From contig WPIO01000072.1 of the NCBI GenBank assembly GCA_009760855.2, positions 1,492,001-1,556,000 on the forward strand: 64,000 nucleotides of DNA, written 5' to 3'. The stretch comes from Cristatella mucedo (Eukaryota; Bryozoa; Phylactolaemata; Cristatellidae). Position 1 is the stretch's first letter, and each line of letters starts with the position of its first letter. Below, one piece after another: positions 23,925 to 62,712 of the stretch. Below the pieces are notes generated by a model that was not told the origin of the DNA, searched no databases, and saw nothing but the letters and a program-made list of their open reading frames with translations. Both the position numbers and the translations under genes were made by a program.

Positions 23925-24164
23925 GCTAGAGGTTTCGGTCAAATGTTAGATGCAATGACTTGAGACCAAATGTTAAGCCGCCTAAGATGGCTGCGGTAGG
24001 CAGCACGCGACAACAACTTCCTGACTCGGTCGTATGCAGTGCAGCCGCCGCAGGGCTACGTTGGCTCTGCCTGCATTCAAAAGTGGCACCGAGCACCGTG
24101 TCTGTCAAAGACGCAGCTGGCTCGGCAAGGACGACAGTGAGTGGCTCTCACGCCCAGCAGTCGG

Positions 24165-51118
<26,954 letters not shown>

Positions 51119-51954
51119 GCCCACACACTCCAGCTATATTTAATTGATACGCTGTTTGGTCAGAAAGGTTAAGGTCATTGGTGTCCCTTAGACGACGTCC
51201 GATAGGTCTATAATGACTTGTGTACAGATCGGTAGGTGTGTTAGGGCTATTATGACGTTCACATGTAAACACTAAGCAATGTGTACTAAAAGGACCTATT
51301 ATTTTATGTAAGGTGGTAGCACCGTCTTCGAATATACACTTTTTCTGACCGGCTTTATTCATAAGCATCGACATCACCCTGCCTCGTTTCCGTCAGCCGT
51401 AGAGGGCGTGAGATTTAAATTGCATGACTCTACGAGTTCGCCGAGTCCCGCGATTGAGGCTTTTAAAATTGTCCTTCAAAAAAGTGTTTCGCGAATATTT
51501 TGTCGTTCAATGTAGCGCACGGATAGAAAAAGTGTATACCTACATAGGCTGAAATTTAATCGAGCTTAACACTAGAGAGCAGAAATGCATTCAATCCTCA
51601 AAAAATTGCAGCTATTTTCCCTGATCAAACCGTGGGGAGGGGGTCATGAGTCAAGCTCCCCGCCTCCATATATGTAGGGCTGCAAACGTGTAATTCAAGC
51701 TTTCAGCTCAGTCTTTCAACAAAATTGGCCCGTTCCAATATGACGAAAGTCTTAGCATCGTGCCATACGATGCTAAAATCGGAAGTGATGACCGGTCCCA
51801 ATCTTTCTCCATCTGGTTTTATCAGAAAAAAAGCCGTTCACGGAACGCGAGCGTCCTTCGTGATATCGTACCCCTGACACCGACCATGCACCAAAAGTTA
51901 CTTAACACTTAGGTATGGTATGTAGGACCTTCTGACTTAATAGCTGTAGTTCGA
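51119..51954. other. RBM28 upstream region
   Basis: Expected to hold the RBM28 5' UTR and promoter. I see no TATA box or CpG island that would fix the start site. Confidence 0.4.
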
Positions 51955-52491
51955 TTATATGCAGGCCGGCACTGCTCCTCTGCTAAACCGCTCGTGAAAA
52001 GCTGTTGGGAGCATCGCCGAGAGGGGCCGGTGCACAGCTGTGGTCAGCCTGTGATGTGGTGTGAACACAGGCCGGTTACCGGCTGGTGAACAGATGGTGG
52101 ATTCACCATCAGGGTCGGCCAGGGCACAGGCATAGTCGAGGAGAGGGAAGTCGAGTGGGAGAAGGAGGCGAAGGGAGTCGTGCATCCCTCTGCCGCGTGC
52201 GTCATGTAATAAACTAGTGGTGTTGGTCATCTGCTGGCTCTCTGCTTTCGTGAACCGAACGACGATAGCCTTTTTCTCAATTCTCCTTTTTGTCACATAA
52301 TGCAGTGAATTATCAGAAACTATGGACCAATTATTCTCATGCAATATGCACTGGTAGCGGTGGAGGTGATATAAACTCTCCGAAAGTTCCCGCTGCATGT
52401 AAAGTGCAAGCCAACGCTTGTCCCACCCAAAGCTGTCGTCCGATCCACCGAGTCCTGCTTTACCAAAGGTAAGTGACGTGTTGGTGGCCAA
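51955..52491 (-). CDS. Unidentified 178-codon ORF upstream of RBM28
   Basis: The longest plain ORF in the window outside low-complexity sequence. Starts MATNTSLTFGKAGLGGSDDS; has a Lys/Arg-rich KRRIEKKAIVVRFTK, a Leu-rich segment (SLRLLLPLDFPLLDYACALA) and a Pro/His-rich end. I recognise no family. It stops 840 bp upstream of the RBM28 start, on the same strand, and begins next to a SINE-1. It could be an exon, a retrocopy fragment or chance. Confidence 0.3.
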   Translation of the reverse strand: MATNTSLTFGKAGLGGSDDSFGWDKRWLALYMQRELSESLYHLHRYQCILHENNWSIVSDNSLHYVTKRRIEKKAIVVRFTKAESQQMTNTTSLLHDARGRGMHDSLRLLLPLDFPLLDYACALADPDGESTICSPAGNRPVFTPHHRLTTAVHRPLSAMLPTAFHERFSRGAVPACI

Positions 52492-52517
52492 GCCATCGAT
52501 AGCATCTTGGCCTTCCT

Positions 52518-52676
52518 ATATAATTTATTTGTATAGCACCTCAAGAGAACATAAACTCGTTTCAGGCGCATCACGTATGCCACGGGACTCTAGCCGACGG
52601 CCTCAATCGTCAAATACATTCACTGTGACCTCGGTCGGTTCGTGAGAGCACTTTGACCACTGGGCCAAACCAGTGC
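52518..52676 (-). mobile_element. SINE-1
   Basis: TTTGTATAGCACCTCAAGAG, CAGGCGCATCACGTATGCC, and at the right CACTGGGCCAAACCAG. The middle carries a short internal insertion. Confidence 0.85.
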
Positions 52677-55313
52677 ATCAAAATTGCCTCTGTCAAAGAC
52701 ATGGTCTAGCTCTTTCCTTGGCCTTATCTTGGCTGCGCCCATGGTTCTCAAACATTTCGATTACACCATGCAGGATTCGGCTAAAAAAATCGTCATAACA
52801 TATGAGTTCATAGCACTCTTGAACCGGGCTGCAGCTTCAGCTTGCTTGTTTGCCTGTTGGCTTAGTGGCATCGTCGTCAGCTATCCAGGTTGCCAATTCG
52901 TAAAGACTAATGAAGATTCAATAAGTAGCACGACCATTGTCTGAGATTTCATCCTTCACAGTCGTGTGGCTCGAACCACGACTCGATCTGAAGCTCATAG
53001 CAACCTAGTGGTGGTAATAAGCACCCACACCCCAGCCATTATCTACTATGGGTGAGCAGAGGCTCGTTCAATAGCAGGCAGCTGCATGGCGTGAGCAGGT
53101 GCTCTTATCATAAACAATTGCAACTGTTGAGTGCGACCGATTGCATTGATTTTTCGTTTGCCATCTGCTGGACATGAGTAGGCGCTCGTATTGCCTCCAC
53201 TCAAAGTTCCATAATTATGAATCGAACCTACTTGCACCAGAGGGTTGCAAAGATTGCACTTCTAATCACTTAGTTGCACACGCAAGCACGCGATATCATA
53301 TGTTGATCGTGTATTAGCCAATGGTGCCCGATATTTAATAATTAATTAAACTCCTCAGTCTGCCGATCCACGCCAGGTTTGGCAGCAACTGGCCTGGGCT
53401 CTCCGTTCGGCTTTGCCCTACTGATCGAAACATGCCCAGCCCTGCACCTCCTGTGATATTATAGTCAGCCCCAGATTTACGAAATAGATAGGGACCATAA
53501 AACCTGTCGTATGTCGATAATAGTGTATCATAGCCCTCACTACCCACAAAACTTAGCTTTCAGTCATCTCCTCCCTACTGCTTGCTGCTTCATCAAATCA
53601 ACTGGCTGCCAGCGTATCTTAACATATATTGCATATTAACTATAAAATCGTATACATATATATTTAAGTTCTCTAGGAGCTCCATACATATGTGTTATTA
53701 TTATTATAGAACAAAGACAGGTGCAGACGATGACCCAGTAGCCACGTGAGCCAGAAAAAGTATTCTACGTTTGGCTGCATTATGCCTTTAAATCCAGAGG
53801 CATCTACGTCCAGTAGACTTTGACTAGTCTATTAAGTGCTAGAAACTGTTATAGCAAGACTATGGTATTGTTTGGTGTAGTATCTGTATTGTGCTTGGCT
53901 TGCACTAACCTGAGACAAAGGTTTCAAGAATCGAAGATTAACCAGTAAAACACTATTCCATGCCTTTGCTGGAATCTCGGGAATCAGTAGGAAAAGTGAA
54001 TTGAACTAACAGTGATAGCATGATTCGGGGCAAGAATGGTTAATTAAGTTGTTTGGCTGTTACTAGAGATGGACCAGTATCACGACCTGGCCTAAGCATG
54101 CAACTTGAGCAGACATGCAGCCCAGCAGCCCTAGAGCTCTGTATAGTCAAAACTTTCCCGGCCCATCTTGGACTTAGATATATGCACACGTTAATTAAAA
54201 CATCTTCATTAGCATTTCCAACGAAGCCTCAAGAAAGCTGCAAAATTAATTGGGCTTTTTTTCGCGAAGACCCTTAATATACGTTGGCTCATATAATCCT
54301 GCCGGCATTATTCATTATAATGTCTTCATTACAAGTGAAATTAGCTGATAATTCGTTGGATGAATGATGAAGTCATTCAAACAATAATCGTGAGAATCCA
54401 TGTACACATTCAGATAAGACTCTATATAGTTTAGCGACTCAATTTCTAAAGCATGCTCAAGATAGTAAAAGCCAGAAGACGGCGATTGCTGTAAAAAGCT
54501 CTCCAGTAGCATAGTAACGTTGCACTACCGACTTCGTGACGATGTACTAAATTACATTGATATGAGACTTTTGCCACTTTACCTTTCCCTTTTGCCGAGC
54601 TGGTTTGACCCGGTGATTAAGGTGCTTTCCCCGGCCAAGGTCTGGCAGAGGTCGTGGGCTCGAGCCCCGTGGCCTATGTAGAGCACCTGAATAGAGGTGT
54701 AGTTATCTTAGGACGCTGTACGAATAAATTATTCAACTATGTACTTTTCTGCTACCCCTAATATTTTTCCTCGGATGTGACAGTGGGGGCCATCATGTCT
54801 GCTCTCTACCATACAGGATGAAATCGGTTTGGGCTAAAACGAGCATCAAATATCTGTTCTTCCTCTTTTGAATTTCAGAAAAAACAGATTCGTACACTGG
54901 TTCAAGGCATCCGAGACCTATTAATGTCATATGTGCACATGCTAATGCAGGTGAGAGTTAGCTATGTTGTGCGAATATGAGATTGCACACACTATTCTGT
55001 TTTTGGCTAGAGTAAGAAATGGCTAGTTAGAGCAGACTTCTATTCAATTAGAGGCATTATTCCATATTGAGCAATCGGGAGATCTGAATCTACTTACACG
55101 TGGCTGACAGGCACACGCAAAATTAAAAAGTATCAGCCACTGAGATTCCAACTAAAATTTGGATCTGATCTAACTTGAAGTAACCTATAATTACAAAAGG
55201 AGCCAATCGACAACCAATCCTAACACTTTAGGATTGAATGCAGTATTTAGCTCAATTATGGGCCTCATCTACACTAAAAAACCAGAAAACCATACATAAC
55301 ACGTGTTGCATTG
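52677..55313. other. Intergenic, repeat-poor
   Basis: Holds one SINE-1 (54592) and a short TTATTATTATTAT at about 53695-53707 after a hairpin-like remnant. No gene seen. Confidence 0.5.
54592..54738 (+). mobile_element. SINE-1
   Basis: GCCGAGCTGGTTTGACCCGG, GTCGTGGGCTCGAGCCCCG, GAGCACCTGAATAGAGG, tail GAATAAATTATT. Confidence 0.9.
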
Positions 55314-55319
55314 TTTATT
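55314..55319 (-). promoter_or_regulatory. AATAAA overlapping the stop codon of the ETX-like gene
   Basis: Minus strand reads TAATAAA: the stop TAA overlaps AATAAA, implying an extremely short 3' UTR. Confidence 0.55.
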
Positions 55320-55662
55320 ATGATGAATCATCTGCATTGTCGGCAGCTGCCAATGGCTGCTCACTAAGTACCACGTTTTGCTCAATGCCATACCGAAATT
55401 GGCAAGTGCCTGTTGTTGTGTACCTAACCACTGCAGAACCATAGGTACCAGAGTTGTCCAAGCAAAGACCGGGTGTGTTATTTAGTGACTGCAGAACATT
55501 AAATACGTCGCCTTCCAGCTTGCTAACAAAGGAGTTGTTGCTCTTTTTATTGTAGAATGTTGCACCGACTTTTCCATAGAAGTAGCTCTCTGCTTCAAAC
55601 GAGCCGTAGTACTCCTGCTCTTTCACTGTGAGCTTAGCCGTGGTTACCGTTTTGGCTGGTAC
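55318..55662 (-). CDS. ETX/MTX2-like gene, last exon
   Basis: Acceptor TTCCCCTAG. There are 114 codons ending DNADDSS and TAA at 55320-55318. It carries three candidate N-glycosylation sites and two cysteines (GLCLDN, GTCQFRY). As an exon it is convincing; the family name is less certain. Confidence 0.65.
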   Translation of the reverse strand, partial: VPAKTVTTAKLTVKEQEYYGSFEAESYFYGKVGATFYNKKSNNSFVSKLEGDVFNVLQSLNNTPGLCLDNSGTYGSAVVRYTTTGTCQFRYGIEQNVVLSEQPLAAADNADDSS

Positions 55663-55855
55663 CTAGGGGAATAAACAGAAGCTCACTTGTTAATGCTGCT
55701 ACATATGAAACTACATTAAAGTTATAGTGTTTTATACAAAAGCATTCATCTAAATACCTGTATATGTTATATATCTTTATTCATATACATACTGAAATTT
55801 TGTATAAATATATATATATGTACTGTATATTACTTGTGTGCATAAGTGTGTGTGT

Positions 55856-55934
<79 letters not shown>

Positions 55935-57829
55935 TGCTTTTACATAAAACACTGCATACGCGTGTAATACGCCCAGCCTCAAAATCTTTGCATTCTCTTA
56001 ATATCGTGTGATGGGCTTGCCATTGCATAAATGACATAAATCATTGCTTCGACGCCGTCAGGAAGTGTGTTGTGCTATCGGTTGCCTAAAGCATAGTATT
56101 GAGCAACTGCAGTAGTTCTAATAACAGGTCATAACAAAAATCGTCAATATCCAGTCTGCTTAGCAGACTGATTTAATTTGTAAAAATTTATAATACTACA
56201 GGGTGTTTCAGCAACTATATGTTTACTTAAATAATAACAATAATAATAAACTTGATAAAGCGCTCTCAGTGCCTTGATAAAGCGACCTACTATGTATCGT
56301 TTCTGCATAGTTGTATAACAGGCACAGGCAATACTTGCGCCTGCCCAGTGCAACCACTTTCGGATGTGCCTCGTGCAACTGAGGTTTCTAAGGCCCTAAA
56401 CACTGTAGTGACTTCGTTACCAAAATCGACTAACCTGTAATCAGCTTAAGCCTTAATGGCATGCAAGCTGGATATCAAAAGTGCATTGAAATCCAGCTTA
56501 AGATGCAGGGAAGTGATAAAGGTTACAAAAGTGCATGAAATAAACAAAGTGAAAGGTTTCAAGTTTAATTAAGGTAAGTGCTTATTATTCTCCCTTTCTC
56601 TCTCCCTTGAAGGTAGCAGTACAAGTAAAATAAAGGATGTTTAAATGGGAATATATCTGTATGCACAAGCAATTATTGGAATGTATGCACAAGCAATTAT
56701 TAGAGACAATAAAGTGTTAAACTATGGATTAAGCCATAACATGTCGCACTTTACAAACTTGACCCAAATGCAAGTTTATATGCTTATATGCACTGTTAGC
56801 AAGTACTAGCAGTAACCCATAACAATTGATAAGCTTATTCTCTAATCTATCTAAAGCGCCAGCAAGAGACTTAGCTTACTTAAGGCCCCAGATCATTATT
56901 ATTATTAACTGGCACCCGTGAGAAATCGTGGACAACCCCAAATTAGTTTGTAGTTAATAGAGCCAAATCTGTAGGAGAGTAAAGATAAAGGCATATTTCA
57001 AAAAAAATTAATTTTCTTATCAACGAGCATAAATCTATACGTGTCCGATGCTTACCAGTGGCAGGTGCAGCATGACTTTCTGTCAGTCAAGCGCACTTTG
57101 GTATGCACCAACTCAGCTAGTCCAAGCAGAAGCCGTGAATCGCTAGAAGTGCCAGTTCCCACTGCAGGTGACAGAAAAGGGGGTCGTAGAGCAGAGAGCT
57201 CAAGCTGCTGGAATGCAATGGCTACCATGAGAAAAACCCTTTTTAAGTTCGTAGCCGTAAGATGTTCTAGCATTTCAATGATCAATTTCGACAACAGTAT
57301 TAGTGCATATTTAAGCTACATATGAAAATTAGCAAATTATATTCGCTTGCTTACACTCTTCATTATCGTACTGTCATAGTGGTGCTATAAATAAAGAAAT
57401 ATCAAAAAGGACTCAACTCAAATGTGACGTCAGTGACTGTGACAGATTTTCAGACTAAGTAACAAACCTAGCCTATTACTGGGGTTCATATAATTATATG
57501 AAAATATACAAATGCCGTAAATAGAAGAAGCAAGCCAACTCACTTATAAAGTGTGCGTAATGCTTCAAGAACTGGTGCCATCAGTTTGAGCAACCAGCAG
57601 CATGCAGTGTTGCCACCCTGAGCAGGGTTGCTGCTCTGAGCAGTGAGCGCTGCTTAAAAGCTCAGCCCCCTCGCACTGAGAAGAGCTTTCACTCGCCTTG
57701 ATCTGTGTGTTCTGGCTCCAGCTGAGCTCTTCCTCGGTGACCTGGAGGTCGGTGCTGCTAACGGTTGTCTCTCTCTTGTAGCCAGCATTGGTCTCGAACA
57801 CGTCTGCAGGCGTCTTTAGCGCAAAGCGT
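55318..57829 (-). CDS. ETX/MTX2-like (aerolysin-superfamily) pore-forming protein, 3' part
   Basis: Two exons, 57829-57697 and 55662-55318, give 159 codons plus stop. The first holds a Thr/Ser-rich strand region with SSTDLQVTEEELSWSQN. The second starts at VPAKT and has alternating polar beta-strand sequence with YYGSFEAESYFYGKVG. A W-S-x-N strand followed by a [IV]PA[KT] turn and a GxF strand is the pattern I know from the ETX/MTX2 branch of beta-pore-forming proteins; animal members are thought to act in defence or digestion. N-terminal exons were not found, so this is about half of a typical protein. The intron uses a GC donor. No stop or frameshift breaks the two exons. Assignment is from pattern recognition only. 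Confidence 0.55.
55846..55936. repeat. TG microsatellite
   Basis: About 85 bp of TG inside the ETX-like intron. Confidence 0.97.
56228..56292 (-). mobile_element. LINE-A tail fragment
   Basis: AATAATAACAATAATAATAA, then CTTGATAAAGCGCTCTCAG and a partial repeat CTTGATAAAGCGACC. Inside the ETX-like intron. Confidence 0.7.
57697..57829 (-). CDS. ETX/MTX2-like gene, internal exon
   Basis: Acceptor TTCTGCTTTAG. The exon ends ATCAAG before GCGAGT, a GC-type donor, phase 0. The open frame runs on 43 codons past it, but that part loses the family pattern. Confidence 0.5.
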
Positions 57830-59581
57830 CTAAAGCAGAAGAAAGGAATCCGTCTCAGCAATGCGACATTTGGGAGCAAAAAGCTAGCAAGAGCCCCTGC
57901 AGCCTTTGCGAAGCACTGGCCAAGCAAGTGGCTGCTCAGAAATTACCATTCTTATGTAACCCACAGTATCGGGCTAAAGAAGTAACGATTTGCATGTACA
58001 GACTGAATCAAGTGTTATGAATTCGATGCCTTAGCAAGTTAGTCTTTTGCCAAGTTAAGAAACTTTTACGTGAGTCTTACCTATGCAGGCCTAACACGAG
58101 AAGTAGTTGACTGAGCTCACGACAGTAAAAGGGCATAGCAATTAAAAACTCACAAGTAACTGATCTTAGGCCCAGCCAAACCAAATCCTACAGAAGAAAT
58201 GGTGTTATTACAGTTCGGCTAGGGTTGCAAAGCCGGTGGTGCCTAAGTCGGTTCGTCAAAGCCAACACTGTATGGGCATGTAGTATACGGAATTTTAAGG
58301 TGCCAGACAGACCCAGGGATGGATTATGCACCCAGATACTTAAATAAGGAATATTGGCTTGCTAAACAAAAAGGAAGGCAGACTGGTGCCATAGTCATAA
58401 CAAGTGGATAATCAGGATGCTTGTCAGTGGCATCAGAGGCAGCCTAAACTCCATAGACCCTGCTCTCACAACCCTCACTAATAAATGAAAAAGCTTTATT
58501 GCCCAACGAGCTCTGCTTTTGGTTCAGCCATATTAAGATATACAGATTAAGATAAAAACCCGTCAGAATGAAAAGAAACTTATACTGGTATTATCTGTGT
58601 GGATTGCTTGGGAAGACAAAATATGGTGGCAGGTCTAATGAGCTGTGTAATTAGCCAGTGCCAGCACACCACATAAATTGAACTGCACACAATTGAAATG
58701 TTTGTATTCCCAATTCGATGGGCACATATGCATTGGTCTCACCCAGCTTGACTGCACTGTGCAGTTTATGCAATTGTGCATGCAATCTCGACAAATTCAC
58801 TTTTGCTTGTTCAGAAAAATGCCAACAAAACTATTCACCCAACTGCTAGGCTCTCCTACATTGGCAAAAAAATCCAATGCTACCCCTTACCTCTTTCATA
58901 CCAAGCCGGCTTCGTAAGCGAGATAAGTTCAACCAGACCTAAATAAAAATGCTTCCTTTTCCTGAAATGCATCACCTCGGCCGACTCTTATCGACCCACT
59001 GGTGCCGCTAACTGCACACACAGACATCAAAATGCAGTGCTACCAAGGGGTCGTTCCAATGAAGCCAATCTGAGGCAATTAGGTGCTGCCCTGTGCCATT
59101 GCACTCTAAATGTATGTTAAATTGTAGAATAAAGTCGCACCTTTCTCCCAGATTACATGGTACCAATGTTGACGGCTCAAACCGTCATTAATTGGGTACC
59201 CCAGTAGAAAGCACACAGCTAATCAGTAGAGCCAGTCGCTGTTGAGCATCCACGCGAATAAATGGCTCTGAATGTCCCCATTGCAATTAAATCGATTGTC
59301 GCACATGTATGTAGTTGCACTCATGAATGGTCATTTCGACCTTCAGTTCTTCGAGAACACTGGAAAATTGCAACTTCTCGATTCTTGCTACTGAATCCCC
59401 GACCAACCACTCACTGGCCGTAACGTGTGATTTGAACACATGTTCATTAAGCAGCAAGCTTTGAGTGTTACAAATCACGATGCCCGAGAATATCGGCAAG
59501 CCCCTTATTTTGTATACTTTGTGGTTTCATTGTTAATGAATGCTGTTAATGAACGAGCGACAACAAAAAAGTTAGCTGCAA
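57830..59581. other. Unassigned, expected to include ETX-like 5' intron
   Basis: No exon could be matched. A 70-codon minus frame (59499-59287, CNTQSLLLNEHVFKSHVTAS) looks protein-like but is unassigned. Confidence 0.4.
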
Positions 59582-60165
59582 TTGGCATGTCAACATGCCC
59601 AATTCACGGCTGATAACTGGAGGAGCCGTGTTCTGTATATCGAAAAATGTAAATTCACGATCTGCAAGGATGGCAAATTAAGGAATTTTGCCGGCCATAG
59701 AAAAGGTGAAAATAACAATCCAGACTACTTACAATCTACGGTCAAGCACGGTTGTATAAGTGTGCTTGCTTGATCTAGTTCTTTCAGCGTTTGCCTCAGG
59801 ACTCTTCACTGCATTTACGAAGGAGGACCGTTTCCATAGGCATCGTCCAAATTTGTGGGCTTCCCTGTACCAGACTTCCTGTGGGGGAGGATTTTGTTTA
59901 GCAAATATGTAATGAATTTAAGCATACTGCGAGGGCAAAGAGCCACTGTGAGCAGACTCAGGTGTCCGGATCCTAAGCTGGCCGAGCCAATCCCGAATCT
60001 CAACCCAATCGAGCATCTAGGGAACAGGTTGCAGCCCTCGCTTAGAGCTGAGAACTGTATCTCATCTTCTAACAAGCAGCTTTTGGGTCTGCACAACTCT
60101 GGATGCTTGCCTGAAGCTGACCGAGTCAATGTTCTGGCTAATACAGAAAGTTATAAAGAATAGTG
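59582..60165 (+). pseudogene. Tc1-like transposase relic
   Basis: First piece, 59582-59773: TADNWRSRVLYIEKCKF, a GKLRNF stretch, GENNNPDYLQSTVKHG. Second piece, near 59990-60160: NLNPIEHLGNRL, SSNKQLLG, then a decayed C-terminus. Both match Tc1 transposase (W..V...DE.KF; TVKHGGGS; PDLNPIEHLW). The catalytic context is mutated and frames shift, so it is dead. Clear terminal repeats were not found. Confidence 0.82.
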
Positions 60166-60689
60166 CAGTCTGATCTCCTAATGATAGAAGTATCCACTTT
60201 TGCATATATACCCTTGGTTCTCATAGTAAAAAATATCAAAATGCTTTAAGTGCATGTTTTCATTGCTGTTAGACGAAGATTAATTGTATTGGCTCACAGA
60301 ATAACAGCTGACAGAGTTATCCGAATGAATGAATACTTTTGCATTTGACTGTAGGCCAGAGGCCTCATGCTGAAGTATGTTTGTTACTTTATAGCAGTGC
60401 CTTTAACCTTGTAATCTTGCTTGAAAAGTTGCTGAGCAGTCGGCCTTGGTACTCAGTGTGTCCTATCGACTAGATAAGCAAACCATTTGCATCTGCAAAA
60501 TCCTTGTGCAATGCACAAAATACCAAAGCATGCCAGAAAACTTGTGTAATCCAATAAAAAATATTCAGCAATTGCACTTGGGCCAAATGGGTGCCATTGC
60601 ATGACAGATTTTATGCCAAATGGGTGCCATGGCATGACAGACGGGGAGCCTTTTTGACATCCCGTCTTAACTTCTGTAACTCACTGCTT

Positions 60690-61350
60690 GCTGGCCTACC
60701 AGCTGCATGCACTCAGGTGCATATGGCTGGTGCAAAACTCTGCAGATAGGCTTGTCTGTCGAGAGCATTGCAGTTGCCACATCACCCCACTTCTTCCCGA
60801 CCTGCACGGGCTCTCAGTCAACCAACGCATCGACTTCAAGGTTTTGTCACTCACTTTCAGGTCCCTTCATTCTTTAGCTCCAGCCAGTCTATCGAATCTA
60901 CTCCCCCATTGGGCTAAACATCGTTCTATTCACTTTTCGAAATCTAACTGTTTAACTATACTTCGTAGAAACCTCAAATCCTTTGGAGACCGTGCCTTTA
61001 GTTCGTGTGCTCTCAAAACCTGAAACTCACTTCCGACCTGTGTCACGACATCTCCTGACTTGTCCACATGTAAAAAGAAACTACAATGTATCCATGTATG
61101 ACAGCACTTACTCGGTCCCTGTGATTCGTCCTTTATGTGCTTATGCATGATGACACTGTTGCATGCTGCCACTAACCACACTTGCATGCTGACCCTGTGC
61201 ATGTCACCTCTAACCATAGTATTCTTGTTGTTTATTGAGCATGCAACCACTCACCATTCAATCGTGCTTCTTTTGCAGCAACTGGTAAAGCGCCAAGAAG
61301 GAGATTTAGTTCTCGGAGGGACTTTATCAAATGTATTATTATTATTTTTT
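60690..61350 (+). mobile_element. LINE-A 3' end with ORF2 C-terminus
   Basis: Plus frame has WLVQNSADRLVCREHCSCHI, DLHGLSVNQRIDFKVLSLTF and FGDRAFSSCALKT, then UTR repeats, hairpin and a TTATTATTAT tail. Confidence 0.92.
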
Positions 61351-61747
61351 TTACTTCAGCAGTTGCCTGATTGATGTCCATCAAATCTTAGAAATAAGCA
61401 ACACTAGTACAGCACCATGAGGCTGCCAGGAGCAAACTAGATGCCCAGATGGCTAGAAATCACCACTAATCAGACATGCTTGGGTGCCCCAGTTAGCATC
61501 TGCAATATAGTTCACCCATTTGCATTCTACTATCGCTGATCGTACCAAGCTTAGGTGACAACATTAGATCACCTTCTACAAACCCCTCTCTCATATCACG
61601 GAAATCTCGGACATGTACATTGTTGGCCACAAACATTTTTGTCAAGAACTTTCCAAGCTAGGTAAAGAACAGAGTTCACACATTTTTTAAGTGATAGGGA
61701 TTCATTTATATTACATATATTGGGCACACTAGAAAAAAGATAATCTT

Positions 61748-61910
61748 AGCTGAATTAACAGCCTCATTTGTATAGCAGCAGAAGAGTCATATGGGCTATC
61801 ACCGCCACTTGCAGTGGGCACTAAAGAATCACCCATTATAGGATTCGAACCCATGACCTCGGTCGTGAAAAGTGGGCACCTTACTGCCTGGGCTATCACG
61901 GCCCAGTATA
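61748..61910 (-). mobile_element. SINE-2
   Basis: CTGAATTAACAGCCTCATTT at the left, GGATTCGAACCCATGACCTC, and GGGCTATCACGGCC at the right (A box, antisense). Confidence 0.9.
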
Positions 61911-62037
61911 ACTGCCAAGCCATGCATGGAGCCTACACAACTAATCATTATTTCAGCCAGATGTCCACTGAAGGATCTGAAGCAGACGGAAGACGACTTG
62001 TCAATTTGCAAAGCAGCCACAAAATAAGATAAATAAA

Positions 62038-62178
62038 TAAATGCTAGCTGATTTAACAGCCTCTTTCTTATCGCGACAGAAGAGCCTTTACGCCTACCAC
62101 TGCCGCTCGCAATGGCGATAAATGATCGCCCACCGTAGGATTCAACCACCTTACGTAATGTGCCATCACGACTCAGCA
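62038..62178 (-). mobile_element. SINE-2, second copy in the same orientation
   Basis: GCTGATTTAACAGCCTCTTT at the left and a truncated head (GGATTCAACCACCTTACG). Only about 130 bp from the previous copy. Confidence 0.88.
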
Positions 62179-62473
62179 AAAAAATGAATCCTGATATTGA
62201 GTGCCTCTTGTATTGAATGTAAATGAGGCTGACTGCAGCAGCTGGCGTGTTTCACGAAGAGATTTATGCTATCGATACAAAGGATGCTAAGCATACGCCC
62301 AGACCAGTCCCAATCAACCGAAGGCAAACAATAGACAGGCATGTCATGAAATATCACAGCAGGAAGAACACGAATATCTGCAAAATTCCCATGCTGAGAC
62401 AATACAATAAGCAAATACCATGTTGTGGGTTCATTATGCATCTTGATGACAGTGCACTTGCATATACATAAAC

Positions 62474-62521
62474 ACATGCGCACACACACACACACGTGTG
62501 CACACATAATGCACACATAAT

Positions 62522-62577
<56 letters not shown>

Positions 62578-62661
62578 GTGCACACATAATGCACACACAC
62601 ACACACGTGCGCACGCACGCACACACACACACATGCACGTAGACAAACAATACGTGTGCAC

Positions 62662-62709
<48 letters not shown>
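62474..62709. repeat. CA/TG compound array with internal repeat
   Basis: CA tracts broken by CACGTGTGCACACATAAT-type units that recur at about 62494, 62574 and 62655. Larger than the other tracts here. Confidence 0.96.

Positions 62710-62712
<3 letters not shown>

Noticed and set aside
57052-57294. Possible middle exon of the ETX-like gene on the minus strand
   Set aside because: It has splice-like borders, but its length does not keep the phase between the two supported exons, and its sequence does not fit the family.
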